Assembly (NCBI RefSeq): GCF_036016955.1
Contig: NZ_JAYWXI010000010.1
Span: 1 to 64,000, forward strand
DNA length: 64,000 bases
Reading direction: 5' to 3'
From: JAYWXI01 sp036016955
GTDB taxonomy: Bacteria > Bacteroidota > Bacteroidia > Flavobacteriales > Weeksellaceae
In this document: piece after piece, positions 34,241 to 42,682 of the stretch
How positions within the stretch are numbered: the stretch's first letter is position 1
Layout of the letters: every line of letters starts with the position of its first letter
Translations under genes and position numbers: made by a program
Notes under the pieces: generated by a model
What the model was told of the DNA's origin: nothing
Seen by the model: the letters and a program-made list of their open reading frames with translations, nothing else
Databases searched by the model: none

Positions 34241-34280
34241 AAAAACCGCCCGGCAAACGAAGATGCCGGGCGGTTTTTGT
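34241..34280. terminator. bidirectional terminator
   Basis: AAAACCGCCCGGCA, loop, TGCCGGGCGGTTTTT; shared by the convergent genes at 33784 (+) and 34292 (-). Confidence 0.9.
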
Positions 34281-34291
34281 ATGTTCCACTT

Positions 34292-35119
34292 TTATTTGTT
34301 GTAGGTGATGGTATGGGTACTGGTAGTGGGGGTACCCGAAGGGGATCCGAGGTAGCTATAAGTGAAGGTGAGGTCAAGCTTGGTCGGATAGCCGCTGGCA
34401 TTGTAGGTGTACTCGTATTTGGATTCATAGGTGCTTCCGCTTGAGCTGGTGGAAACAATGCTGGCGAAATTGTTGGCCGTTGATGAAAAGCTGTCTCCTA
34501 ATTCTTCCAGCAGGGCAAAAGAGATTTCATTGAAGCCGGCTACATTTTTGAAAATGCTATTTTGAGTGTCGTAAGTGAAGGTGTTGGTTTCGTAAAAAGT
34601 ATTGTACTCGGAGACTATGGTTTTGGTGCACTGGGTGGTTTGTCCGTTTGTTAGGGTGTAGCGGAAGGTTATGTTTTTGGTGTTGGTGTAACCGTTGGAA
34701 GAGGTTGTTTCGGTTTGGTTGGCGGTGATGGTACCGTCGCCATTATAGTTGTAAAGGGTATTGTACTCTGTGAGGTACTCTCCGTCGTTTTCGTTTCCTT
34801 TTGAAGATACTTTGGCTAATTTCCCGTTGGTGTACTCGAAGGAGGTAACGGTTAGTTTATCCTCGCCTTTTTCGGTGATTTTGGAGATGAGGTTGCCGGT
34901 GTATTCAAAGGTTAAGACGGTACTGCCTTCCTCCCTGCGGATTTCTTTCAACTTGTTTCCATCGTAGGTCATGATGGCGGTATCGTTAAGGTTTCCTTGG
35001 CTATAGGCAATTTTAACGGGGAGAATGGGGATGTTTTCTGTTGGAGACACGATGTCGTTGTTTCGGTCGCAAGCGGTAAGAGCAACGGCTAACACGGGAA
35101 ATAATAGATATTTTTTCAT
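34292..35119 (-). CDS. lipoprotein with RHS/YD-like repeats
   Basis: A 275-residue lipoprotein, signal MKKYLLFPVLAVALTACDRN with Cys at 17. Repeats such as YDGNKLKEIRREEG, YTGNLISKITEKGE and YTNGKLAKVSSKGN (Y-x-G/N-K/L pattern) resemble short YD-type beta repeats seen in Bacteroidota DUF4595-like lipoproteins. It ends in a Ser/Thr-rich beta domain. Probably surface exposed. No enzyme motif. Confidence 0.75.
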   Translation of the reverse strand: MKKYLLFPVLAVALTACDRNNDIVSPTENIPILPVKIAYSQGNLNDTAIMTYDGNKLKEIRREEGSTVLTFEYTGNLISKITEKGEDKLTVTSFEYTNGKLAKVSSKGNENDGEYLTEYNTLYNYNGDGTITANQTETTSSNGYTNTKNITFRYTLTNGQTTQCTKTIVSEYNTFYETNTFTYDTQNSIFKNVAGFNEISFALLEELGDSFSSTANNFASIVSTSSSGSTYESKYEYTYNASGYPTKLDLTFTYSYLGSPSGTPTTSTHTITYNK

Positions 35120-35204
35120 GATTGTTTAAAACTTTAATTTTTTAAAGAGTAAATGTATTTTTACGGTTTATTAAAATAACAACGCTGCACGATGTTACTT
35201 TATT

Positions 35205-35240
35205 TTAAAAGACTCCGCAGAGGTTTTGCGGAGTCTTTGT
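35205..35240. terminator. terminator of pruA
   Basis: AAGACTCCGCA, loop, TTGCGGAGTCTTT; lies directly beyond the pruA stop. Confidence 0.85.
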
Positions 35241-35247
35241 GATGGAA

Positions 35248-36873
35248 TTAGCCCAAATAAGGGTATTTGTAGTCTTTTGGAGAAACAAAGGTTTCTTTAA
35301 TGGAGCGTACAGACACCCAACGAAGAAGGTTCATTTTAGAACCGGCTTTGTCGTTGGTTCCGGATGCTCTTCCTCCTCCGAAAGGCTGTTGGCCAACGAC
35401 GGCTCCGGTTGGTTTGTCGTTGATGTAAAAGTTTCCGGCGGCGTTTTCCAAGGCTTTGTAGGCTTGGTCAATCGCGTAACGGTCTTGGGCGAAGATGGAT
35501 CCGGTGAGGGAGTAGGGTGAAGTTTCGTCTACCAGTTTTAATGTTTCCTCCCAGGCTTGGTCTTCGTAGACGTACACGGTTAGTACAGGGCCGAAGATTT
35601 CCTCGCACATGCTTTCGTATTTAGGATTGGAGGTTTCGATGACGGTAGGATGTACGAACCATCCTTTTTGGCCGTCGCAGGTACCGCCAAAAATAACGTT
35701 GGCTTCATTGGAGGCTTGGGCTCTTTCGATGTAGCCTTTACACTTTTCGAAAGAATTTTGGTCGATAACGGCATTAACGAAATTGGACGGATCCTCCGGT
35801 GAACCTATTTTAATGGAGTTTAATTGGGTTTCCATAACTTTTTTCACCTCGCTCCAAAGGGATTTTGGAACGTAGGCTCTGGAAGCGGCAGAACATTTTT
35901 GCCCTTGGTATTCAAAGGCTCCTCTCACTAAGGCGGTTGCTACGGCTTGGGCGTTGGCGGACGGATGCACCATTACAAAATCTTTTCCTCCGGTTTCGCC
36001 TACGATTCTTGGGTAGGATTTGTAGTTGTGGATGTTGTCTCCGATCATTTTCCACATATTTTGGAAAACGGCGGTAGAACCGGTGAAGTGCAATCCTGCA
36101 AAATCAGGGTGGGAGAGAATTTTTTCTGCGGTGGCTTTACCGTCGCTGAATACCATGTTGATGACTCCGTCGGGTAGTCCGGCTTCTTTGAAGACTTCCA
36201 TGATGACGTGGGCGGAGTAGATTTGCTTGTCGGAAGGTTTCCATACCACGACGTTCCCTAGCATGGCCATGCAGGAAGGAAGGTTTCCGGAGATGGCGGT
36301 AAAATTAAACGGGGTTACGGCGAAACAAAAACCTTCCAATGGGCGGTATTCGGAGCGGTTCCAAATGCCGTTGTCGGAAACGGGTTGTTCGGCGTACATT
36401 TCTGTCATGAATTCGACGTTGAATCTCAAGAAATCGATGAATTCGCAAGCCGAATCAATTTCCGCTTGATGAACGTTTTTGGACTGGGCGATCATCGTGG
36501 CGGCATTTAGTTTGTCGCGGTACGGGCCTGCGATCAGGTCGGCGGCTTTAAGGAAGATGGCGGCTCTTTGCTCCCATCCCAAAGCGTTCCATTTGGCTTT
36601 GGCTTGCAGGGCGGCATTAATGGCGTCTTCCACGTGCTGCATGGTTCCTTTGTGGTAGAAACCAAGGTTGTGTTGATGATCCTGTGGCGAGTAAAGATTT
36701 ACCTTCTCATCGGTGGTGATGTTTTTTCCTCCGATGACCATTGGGATTTCAACTTGCTCTTTCCACATTTTCTTGTAGGTGTCGATTAGGGATTTAACCT
36801 CTGGCGATCCCGGTTCGTAAGATCTTACAGGCTCGTTTACGGCGAAAGGAACCTGCGAAATGGCTTTTGACAT
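35248..36873 (-). CDS. pruA: L-glutamate gamma-semialdehyde dehydrogenase
   Basis: A 541-residue NAD-dependent aldehyde dehydrogenase (1-pyrroline-5-carboxylate dehydrogenase), second step of proline breakdown to glutamate, cytoplasmic. Visible: VVWKPSDKQIYSAHVIMEVF at about 211, GETGGKD with the general-base Glu at about 292 and FEYQGQKCSAASRAYV with the catalytic Cys at about 326; C-terminal PFGGGRASGTNDKAGS. Length and motifs fit the short, single-domain PruA. No PutA domain is nearby. Confidence 0.95.
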   Translation of the reverse strand: MSKAISQVPFAVNEPVRSYEPGSPEVKSLIDTYKKMWKEQVEIPMVIGGKNITTDEKVNLYSPQDHQHNLGFYHKGTMQHVEDAINAALQAKAKWNALGWEQRAAIFLKAADLIAGPYRDKLNAATMIAQSKNVHQAEIDSACEFIDFLRFNVEFMTEMYAEQPVSDNGIWNRSEYRPLEGFCFAVTPFNFTAISGNLPSCMAMLGNVVVWKPSDKQIYSAHVIMEVFKEAGLPDGVINMVFSDGKATAEKILSHPDFAGLHFTGSTAVFQNMWKMIGDNIHNYKSYPRIVGETGGKDFVMVHPSANAQAVATALVRGAFEYQGQKCSAASRAYVPKSLWSEVKKVMETQLNSIKIGSPEDPSNFVNAVIDQNSFEKCKGYIERAQASNEANVIFGGTCDGQKGWFVHPTVIETSNPKYESMCEEIFGPVLTVYVYEDQAWEETLKLVDETSPYSLTGSIFAQDRYAIDQAYKALENAAGNFYINDKPTGAVVGQQPFGGGRASGTNDKAGSKMNLLRWVSVRSIKETFVSPKDYKYPYLG

Positions 36874-36910
36874 AGATATTGTAATTTTATTGTGTAAAAA
36901 CTAACTCCCA

Positions 36911-36918
36911 CAAAAATA
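36911..36918 (-). promoter_or_regulatory. -7 element of pruA
   Basis: On the - strand TATTTTTG, matching TAnnTTTG, 38 bp before the pruA start. Confidence 0.5.
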
Positions 36919-37094
36919 CGTTTTTATTCGCAGAATAGAAAATGGCCGGGCCTGGAGGGGTTTTCTGAAATTTATAAGGTTTTAAACTAGGAAGTTAGGT
37001 GGTTTGGCGGCTGGTTTTTAAAGCGGGATTCGGAGATTTGTTTTGGGGGGTATTTTGTCAAAAGCCTATCTTAGCGCCCGGAAAAAAATATAAA

Positions 37095-38111
37095 ATGTTT
37101 TCAAAAATTATAGTGCACAAGGTGGGCAATAAGGTCCACAACGAGAATCTTTTTCTTTCCCAGCACGAGCTTCGTTTGGAAGAGGAAATGAAGGAGATGC
37201 TGGAGTCTTTTTTTCTTTCGGCGTTTAAGTCGGAGGAGCATTTTCAGTTTTACAGTGATTCTTATTTGGTGAATAATCCTGTGTACAGTTCGGTGACGGA
37301 GATTTTCGAGGATAAGGATCGTTTTGTGTTCGAGAGCGAGAATATTGCCAAACACCTTTACTCGGTGGCGGAAAATCCGAGGGTTCAGGGCGGGGAGTTG
37401 TTTGTGGTTTATTTTGAAGGGGAAGAGACGGAAGGCGGTAAGATTGATTCGATTGGGCTTTTCAAGACCGAACGTCGGGAATCTTTTTTGAAGATTCACC
37501 CTCGGGAAGACGACGATTACGAGCTGGAGAAAGATTACGGTATCGGATTGGGCAAGTTGGACAAGGGGGCGATTATCTACAATAACAGCCGGGAGGACGG
37601 GTATGTGCTTTCTGTGGTGGACAATAATAAGAACGGTGATTTGTACTATTGGTTTGAAGATTTTTTGAAGGTTCGGCAGCGCAATGACGATTACTTTCAC
37701 ACGCAGGAGACGCTGGCGGTCTATAAGGATTACATCACCAAGCAGCTTCCTACGGAGTTTGAGGTTTCCAAGGCGGATCAGGCGGATTTTCTGAACCGAT
37801 CGCTTAATTTTTTCAAGGAAAAGGAGCAGTTTGATTTTCAGGAATTCACCAATGAGGTGTTGGAAGATCAGAGTGTGATAGAGAGTTTTCTTAACTTCAA
37901 GACCGATTACGAGCAAGATATGCAGGTTTCGATTTCGGAGGAGTTTCCGATTAACGAGGCGGCGGTCAAGAAGCAGCAGCGGCATTTTAAATCGGTGATT
38001 AAGCTGGATAAAAATTTTCATATTTACGTGCATGGCGACCGTCGGATGATCGAAACGGGTCAGGACGAGAAGGGGAAATACTACCGTCTTTATTTTGAGG
38101 AAGAAAAGTAG
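37095..38111 (+). CDS. nucleoid-associated protein (NdpA/YejK family)
   Basis: A 338-residue protein from ATG 37095. It begins MFSKIIVHKVGNKVHNENLF as in the family, and has GGELFVVYFEGEE at about 102, FLKVRQRNDDYFHTQETLAV at about 190 and a C-terminal FHIYVHGDRRMIETGQDEKG. YejK-like proteins bind DNA and help compact the nucleoid. It is monocistronic. Confidence 0.85.
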   Translation: MFSKIIVHKVGNKVHNENLFLSQHELRLEEEMKEMLESFFLSAFKSEEHFQFYSDSYLVNNPVYSSVTEIFEDKDRFVFESENIAKHLYSVAENPRVQGGELFVVYFEGEETEGGKIDSIGLFKTERRESFLKIHPREDDDYELEKDYGIGLGKLDKGAIIYNNSREDGYVLSVVDNNKNGDLYYWFEDFLKVRQRNDDYFHTQETLAVYKDYITKQLPTEFEVSKADQADFLNRSLNFFKEKEQFDFQEFTNEVLEDQSVIESFLNFKTDYEQDMQVSISEEFPINEAAVKKQQRHFKSVIKLDKNFHIYVHGDRRMIETGQDEKGKYYRLYFEEEK

Positions 38112-38162
38112 GGGGCTTTTGAGGGGGGGCTTTATGGAAAAAAGAATCTCTCTTGGATTTGC

Positions 38163-38193
38163 TTTGAAAAAAGAGGGATAATTAGTAAATTTG
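38163..38193 (+). promoter_or_regulatory. promoter of mdh
   Basis: TTTG (38163-38166), 19 bp, TAAATTTG (38186-38193): an exact Bacteroidota consensus, 48 bp before the start codon. Confidence 0.75.
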
Positions 38194-38241
38194 GAGACCG
38201 ATATTTAGGTTTGATTTATTTAAACAATTAAAAAAAACGAT

Positions 38242-39168
38242 ATGAAAGTTACAGTGGTAGGTGCAGGAGCCGTAGGGGCGTCTTGTGCGGAGTACATCGC
38301 AATGAAAAACTTCTGTTCGGAGGTGGTTTTGGTTGACATCAAGGAAGGCTTTGCCGAGGGTAAGGCTATGGATTTGATGCAGACGGCTTCCCTTAACGGC
38401 TTCGATACCAAAATTACGGGGACGACGGGGGATTACAGCAAGACGGCTGGTTCGGATGTGGCGGTGATTACCTCGGGGATTCCGAGAAAACCGGGGATGA
38501 CTCGGGAGGAGTTAATCGGCATCAATGCGGGTATTGTGAAGGAAGTGACCGAAAACTTGGTGAAGCATTCCCCTAATGTGATTATCGTGGTGGTATCCAA
38601 TCCGATGGATACGATGGCTTATTTGGTTCATAAGGCGTCTGGGCTTCCTAAAAACCGGATTATAGGAATGGGAGGCGCATTGGATAGCGCACGTTTTAAG
38701 TACCGTTTGGCTGAGGCTTTGGAGGCTCCGATTTCCGATGTGGATGGGATGGTGATTGCGGCGCACTCGGATACGGGGATGCTTCCGCTCTTGAGCAAGG
38801 CGACGAGAAATGGAGTTCCGGTAACGGCTTTTCTAAGCGAGGAGAAGCAGAATTATGTTATTGAAGAGACCAAAGTGGGCGGGGCGACGTTGACTAAGCT
38901 TTTGGGGACATCGGCTTGGTATGCTCCAGGGGCTGCGGTATCGGTGATTGTTCAGGCGATTGCTTGCGATCAGAAGAAGATGATTCCTTGTTCTTTGATG
39001 CTTGACGGAGAGTACGGGCAGAAGGACATTTGCCTTGGGGTTCCGGCGATCATCGGAAGAAACGGGGTGGAGAAAATCGTTGAGATTGAACTTACGGCTG
39101 AAGAGAAAGCGAAATTTGAAGCGGCCGCTAATGCGGTAAGGGAGGTTAACGGCGATTTGAAATTTTAA
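38242..39168 (+). CDS. mdh: malate dehydrogenase
   Basis: A 308-residue NAD-dependent malate/oxaloacetate enzyme of the TCA cycle, lactate-dehydrogenase-like type. The Rossmann start MKVTVVGAGAVGASCAEYIA, the coenzyme Asp in VVLVDIKEG at about 34, substrate Arg in SGIPRKPGMTREEL at about 80, SNPMDTMAYL at about 119 and the catalytic His in IAAHSDTGMLPL at about 173. The AAHSD form is what I recall from Chryseobacterium-group enzymes. Confidence 0.95.
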   Translation: MKVTVVGAGAVGASCAEYIAMKNFCSEVVLVDIKEGFAEGKAMDLMQTASLNGFDTKITGTTGDYSKTAGSDVAVITSGIPRKPGMTREELIGINAGIVKEVTENLVKHSPNVIIVVVSNPMDTMAYLVHKASGLPKNRIIGMGGALDSARFKYRLAEALEAPISDVDGMVIAAHSDTGMLPLLSKATRNGVPVTAFLSEEKQNYVIEETKVGGATLTKLLGTSAWYAPGAAVSVIVQAIACDQKKMIPCSLMLDGEYGQKDICLGVPAIIGRNGVEKIVEIELTAEEKAKFEAAANAVREVNGDLKF

Positions 39169-39205
39169 TTTGGCTGTTTTCAGCTTGACGCTTGAATGAT
39201 AGACT

Positions 39206-39237
39206 AAGACTTCGGAGGTATCCGGAGTCTTTTTTAG
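39206..39237 (+). terminator. terminator of mdh
   Basis: AAGACTTCGGA, loop GGTA, TCCGGAGTCTTTTTT. Confidence 0.9.
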
Positions 39238-39281
39238 GTTAATAATTGTTTACATTCGGGGGGACGAACGGGGATTTGTAG

Positions 39282-39289
39282 TAAATTTG
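39282..39289 (+). promoter_or_regulatory. -7 element of pafA
   Basis: TAAATTTG, 15 bp before the pafA start; no clear -33 element. Confidence 0.5.
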
Positions 39290-39304
39290 TAAAAAAAGAG
39301 AATA

Positions 39305-40966
39305 ATGTTTAGAAAAATTCAGTTTTTAGGCTTGGCTTTGTTGGCTTCGGTTTCGGTTTCGGCTCAGCAGCGTCATAAGAATATTCATCCGGATCGTCCG
39401 GCTTTGGTTGTGGGGATTGTGGTGGATCAGATGCGGTGGGATTTTCTTTACCGTTACGAGAATCATTACGGTCAGGGTGGTTTTAAACGTCTGTTGAACG
39501 AGGGGTATAACCTCAATAACGTCATGATTGATTATGTGCCTACGGTGACGGCTTTAGGGCATACGGCGGTTTATACGGGATCGGTGCCTTCGATTCATGG
39601 CATTGCGGGGAATAATTGGACGGATCGCATGACGGGGAAAGACGTTTACTGTACGACCGATACTTCGGTGAAAGGCGTAGGGGCGACTTCGGAGAAAATC
39701 GGGGCTCACTCGCCGAGAAACCTTTGGAGTACAACGATTACCGATCAGTTGAGGATGGCGACCAATTTTCGTTCGCGAGTGGTTGGGGTGTCCCTTAAGG
39801 ATCGGGCGTCCATTCTGCCTGCGGGGCATAATCCTACGGGGGCGTTTTGGTTTGATGAAGGTTCGGGGCATTTTATAACCAGTACTTATTATATGGAAGA
39901 GTTGCCGCAGTGGTTGAAGAAGTTTAATGAAGAAAATTGGGGGAAGAAGCTGGTGGCTAAAGGATGGGAAACTTTGAAACCTCTTAAAGAATATACGGAG
40001 AGTACGGCGGATGACGTGCCTTGGGAGAGTCTTTTGGGTAGTGCCAAGACGCCTACGTTTCCTTACAAGAATTTAGCGGCGGATTATGAAGCTAAAAAGG
40101 GGTTGATCCGTACGACGCCTTTCGGGAATACGTTGACGCTTAAGATGGCGGAGGCGGCAATTGACGGATATAACCTTGGGCGCAATACCGATACTGATTT
40201 TCTGGCGATTAATATTGCGTCTACCGACTATGTGGGGCATGCTTTTGGTCCGAATTCTGTGGAGATTCAGGATACTTATCTTCGTTTGGATAAGGATTTG
40301 GAGGGCTTTTTTGCTAAGTTGGATCGTCAGGTGGGCAAAGGCAATTATTTGGTGTTTTTGACGGCGGATCATGGGGCGGCTAATGCGGAAGGGTATATGC
40401 AGGCGAATAAGATGGTGACGGGCTTTTTCGGCGATGGTTTGCAGAAGAACTTAGAGGCGGAACTGAAAGCGAAATTTGATAATGACCGGTTGATTTTGGC
40501 GATTGATAACTATCAGATTTATCTTAATTACGACCTTATCAGGGAGAATAGTTTGGACGAGAAGGCGGTGAAGGATTATCTTATTGGCTATCTTAATAAG
40601 GATCCTCGGGTGCTTTATGCGGTGGATCTGAAAAATGTAGGTTCTGCACCGATTCCCGAGCCGATTAAGTCCAGAATTATTAACGGCTATAATTGGCAGC
40701 GTAGTGGTGATATTCAGGTGGTGTCTCACGACGGGCTTCTTCCGGATTATGCTAAAAAGGGAACGACGCACGGGGTTTGGAATTCCTATGATGCTCATAT
40801 TCCTTTGATATTTATGGGGAAAGGAGTGAAGTCGGGCGAGAGTGCGAAGCCTTACCATATGACGGATATTGCTCCTACGGTGGCTCAGATTTTGAAAATA
40901 GAAAACCCTAGTGGAAACATCGGGCAGCCGATTGTAGAGGTTTTGCCTCGGGAGGGGGAGCGTTAA
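39305..40966 (+). CDS. pafA: PafA-type alkaline phosphatase
   Basis: A 553-residue secreted phosphomonoesterase with signal peptide MFRKIQFLGLALLASVSVSA. It has the nucleophilic Thr in VTALGHTAVYTGS at about 84, an Asn in GIAGNNWTD at about 103, the Lys-x-Arg of SLKDRASILPAGH at about 165, zinc ligands in VVDQMRWD, STDYVGHAFG and LTADHGAA, and the last His in TTHGVWNSYDAHIPL. These match the Elizabethkingia PafA set. It releases phosphate from esters in the periplasm. Confidence 0.93.
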   Translation: MFRKIQFLGLALLASVSVSAQQRHKNIHPDRPALVVGIVVDQMRWDFLYRYENHYGQGGFKRLLNEGYNLNNVMIDYVPTVTALGHTAVYTGSVPSIHGIAGNNWTDRMTGKDVYCTTDTSVKGVGATSEKIGAHSPRNLWSTTITDQLRMATNFRSRVVGVSLKDRASILPAGHNPTGAFWFDEGSGHFITSTYYMEELPQWLKKFNEENWGKKLVAKGWETLKPLKEYTESTADDVPWESLLGSAKTPTFPYKNLAADYEAKKGLIRTTPFGNTLTLKMAEAAIDGYNLGRNTDTDFLAINIASTDYVGHAFGPNSVEIQDTYLRLDKDLEGFFAKLDRQVGKGNYLVFLTADHGAANAEGYMQANKMVTGFFGDGLQKNLEAELKAKFDNDRLILAIDNYQIYLNYDLIRENSLDEKAVKDYLIGYLNKDPRVLYAVDLKNVGSAPIPEPIKSRIINGYNWQRSGDIQVVSHDGLLPDYAKKGTTHGVWNSYDAHIPLIFMGKGVKSGESAKPYHMTDIAPTVAQILKIENPSGNIGQPIVEVLPREGER

Positions 40967-40985
40967 TTGATGCTTTTAACGGATG

Positions 40986-41028
40986 AAAAAAAACCGACGG
41001 ATGCTTTATGCATCCGTCGGTTTTTATA
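40986..41028. terminator. terminator of pafA
   Basis: AAAAAACCGACGGATGC, loop TTTAT, GCATCCGTCGGTTTTT. Confidence 0.9.
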
Positions 41029-41052
41029 TATAGATGTGAAATGGGTTAAAAG

Positions 41053-41367
41053 TTAGTAAGGGCGCATTTGTGCTACCACGCGGTCTAGAACGGTTCTCAT
41101 TTTGCTTACGGCTCCGTCAAAAGCGGCTTTTCTTTCGGAGGCGTTATGCGATACCCGTTCGGGGTTTCGGCCTTTTATTCGGGCTTCGATTACGCATTTT
41201 TGATCTCCGGGCGTATCTTTGTTGCTGCTTTCGTCAGAGAAGAAAACTTCATAGCGGGTTAGGTATTCTTCGAACCTTTTCAGGTTGTTTTGCAATTCTT
41301 CTCTGTAAAAATCCTTGTCTTTTTGAGTGAATTCGACTTGGTTGTCTGTATTGATGATAATATCCAT
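41053..41367 (-). CDS. HPF/RaiA-family ribosome-associated protein
   Basis: A 104-residue protein. It has the short-HPF plan: beta strand, helix (DFYREELQNNLKRFEEYLTR), strand, then CVIEARIKGRNPERVSHNAS and a basic helix ERKAAFDGAVSKMRTVLDRV. These proteins bind and hibernate ribosomes in slow growth. Single gene. Confidence 0.8.
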   Translation of the reverse strand: MDIIINTDNQVEFTQKDKDFYREELQNNLKRFEEYLTRYEVFFSDESSNKDTPGDQKCVIEARIKGRNPERVSHNASERKAAFDGAVSKMRTVLDRVVAQMRPY

Positions 41368-41452
41368 AGTAATTGATTTTTGGTTGGTAATAATCCATCA
41401 AAAATCCGACCATGCTTCTGTTTAAAAATCTTAAAAGACTCATAAAAAAGGT

Positions 41453-41490
41453 TAAAAAAAATCCGCTCCGGAAGGATCGGGAGCGGAAAA
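41453..41490. terminator. terminator of the DUF4136 gene
   Basis: TCCGCTCC, loop, GGAGCGGA; on the - strand it is followed by a run of seven T. Confidence 0.85.
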
Positions 41491-41509
41491 GTTGATGGGT
41501 TGAAATCGG

Positions 41510-42226
41510 TTATTTTCTTTGAGGCGGATAATTCGCCATGATTTCGCTAACGATTTGGGGGATTTGTTTTTGTTTGGCTCTTGGCGAGTCGACAGAGATG
41601 CCGTCTCCGATGCCTTGCCAAACCAATTTTTGGGTTTTACCATCGATAAGATCGATGATTAAAGAACCGCTATTGTAGTTGTTGGTCCAGGTCCGGTTCA
41701 TGCCGAATCCCCACCCCCAAGGGCCTCCCCATCCCCACATGCCGCCGTAAGGGTTTGTGGATTGGATGTCGGTGATTTTCTTATGACTGGCCTTCACGTT
41801 GACGATAAGGTCCGGATTTTCTCCTACGGTTAACCCTTTGGATTGCAGTTGGCGGGAGAGTTCGTTAAGCACGCGGTCTTTGTCGATGTCGTTGAGTTTG
41901 AGATCGTCAATGCGGAGCTTGTACGTTTTGTATTGGTTGAAGTTGGCGGTTTGCGCATAGTCGGAACGCACTTGGAAAGGGCTGCATGAGCCTAAAGCCA
42001 GAGTGCCGGCAAGAAGGATAAAAAGGTATTTTTTCATAACGCTACTATTTTTTTGTTGAGGTTGTTTTACGAATCGGTCTGTTTTTTTATCATAGCCATA
42101 GGGGCAGTGTTTGCATCCGCTTTTGCAGCAGTAGCCGCGTTTCAGATGGTATTTTTCGGTGAAGACTTTATACCCGGCTTCATTGTAGTAAAAGTCTTCG
42201 TTTATTTTGATGGCAGAATGTTCCAT
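41510..42226 (-). CDS. DUF5522 and DUF4136 lipoprotein in one open frame
   Basis: Residues 1-55 are DUF5522: YYNEAGYKVFTEKYHLKRGY then CCKSGCKHCPYGYDKK, a Cys-rich probable metal site. Residue 64 is Met followed by KKYLFILLAGTLALGSC, a complete lipoprotein signal, and a DUF4136 domain (YKTYKLRIDDLKLNDIDKDR, VNVKASHKK, a Gly/Trp-rich loop). No stop lies between. The lipoprotein is probably also started separately at 42037, because a signal sequence is useless internally. The DUF5522 stop seems to have been lost. Confidence 0.75.
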   Translation of the reverse strand: MEHSAIKINEDFYYNEAGYKVFTEKYHLKRGYCCKSGCKHCPYGYDKKTDRFVKQPQQKNSSVMKKYLFILLAGTLALGSCSPFQVRSDYAQTANFNQYKTYKLRIDDLKLNDIDKDRVLNELSRQLQSKGLTVGENPDLIVNVKASHKKITDIQSTNPYGGMWGWGGPWGWGFGMNRTWTNNYNSGSLIIDLIDGKTQKLVWQGIGDGISVDSPRAKQKQIPQIVSEIMANYPPQRK

Positions 42227-42251
42227 AGGTTAAATTTTCAGCTAAGGAATA

Positions 42252-42614
42252 ATGTTTAATTTTGTCCTTATGATTATTATCACGTGCCGAAGGCTCCTCA
42301 AAAATACGAAAATCCGTGGAATTACGCTTTTCCCTTTTATTCTTTTGGGGAAGGCTTCGGATCGTTCGGATCGGGTGCTTCTCAACCATGAGAAAATCCA
42401 CTTGCGTCAGCAGTTGGAGCTTTTGTTGGTATTTTTTTATTTGTGGTACGTCATTGAATTTTGTTATTGGTATTTCCGTTTGGGGAATACGCATGAAGCC
42501 TATCTCTCGATTGGTTTCGAGCGGGAGGCCTATGCTAACGAAGCGTCGATGGATTACCTCCGTACCAGGAAATCTTGGCGCTTTTTGCATTACCTTCGGC
42601 GGAAATACGATTAA
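42252..42614 (+). CDS. membrane protein with HExxH motif
   Basis: A 120-residue protein with a hydrophobic helix after LLNHEKIHLRQQLEL; HEKIH is a zinc-protease-like HExxH in front of LLLVFFYLWYVIEFCYWYF. A short, widespread Bacteroidota membrane protein; peptidase activity is only suggested by the motif. It is divergent from the DUF5522 gene. Confidence 0.6.
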   Translation: MFNFVLMIIITCRRLLKNTKIRGITLFPFILLGKASDRSDRVLLNHEKIHLRQQLELLLVFFYLWYVIEFCYWYFRLGNTHEAYLSIGFEREAYANEASMDYLRTRKSWRFLHYLRRKYD

Positions 42615-42654
42615 AAACCATGGTGTAGGAAACAAAAATTACGCCATTTTTGTT

Positions 42655-42662
42655 TACATTTG
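42655..42662 (+). promoter_or_regulatory. -7 element of asnS
   Basis: TACATTTG, 20 bp before the asnS start. Confidence 0.5.
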
Positions 42663-42682
42663 CACCTTACAGATGTTTAGTA

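Noticed and set aside
37101..38033. 310-codon minus-strand frame
   Set aside because: Shadow of the nucleoid-associated protein gene; composition is not protein-like.
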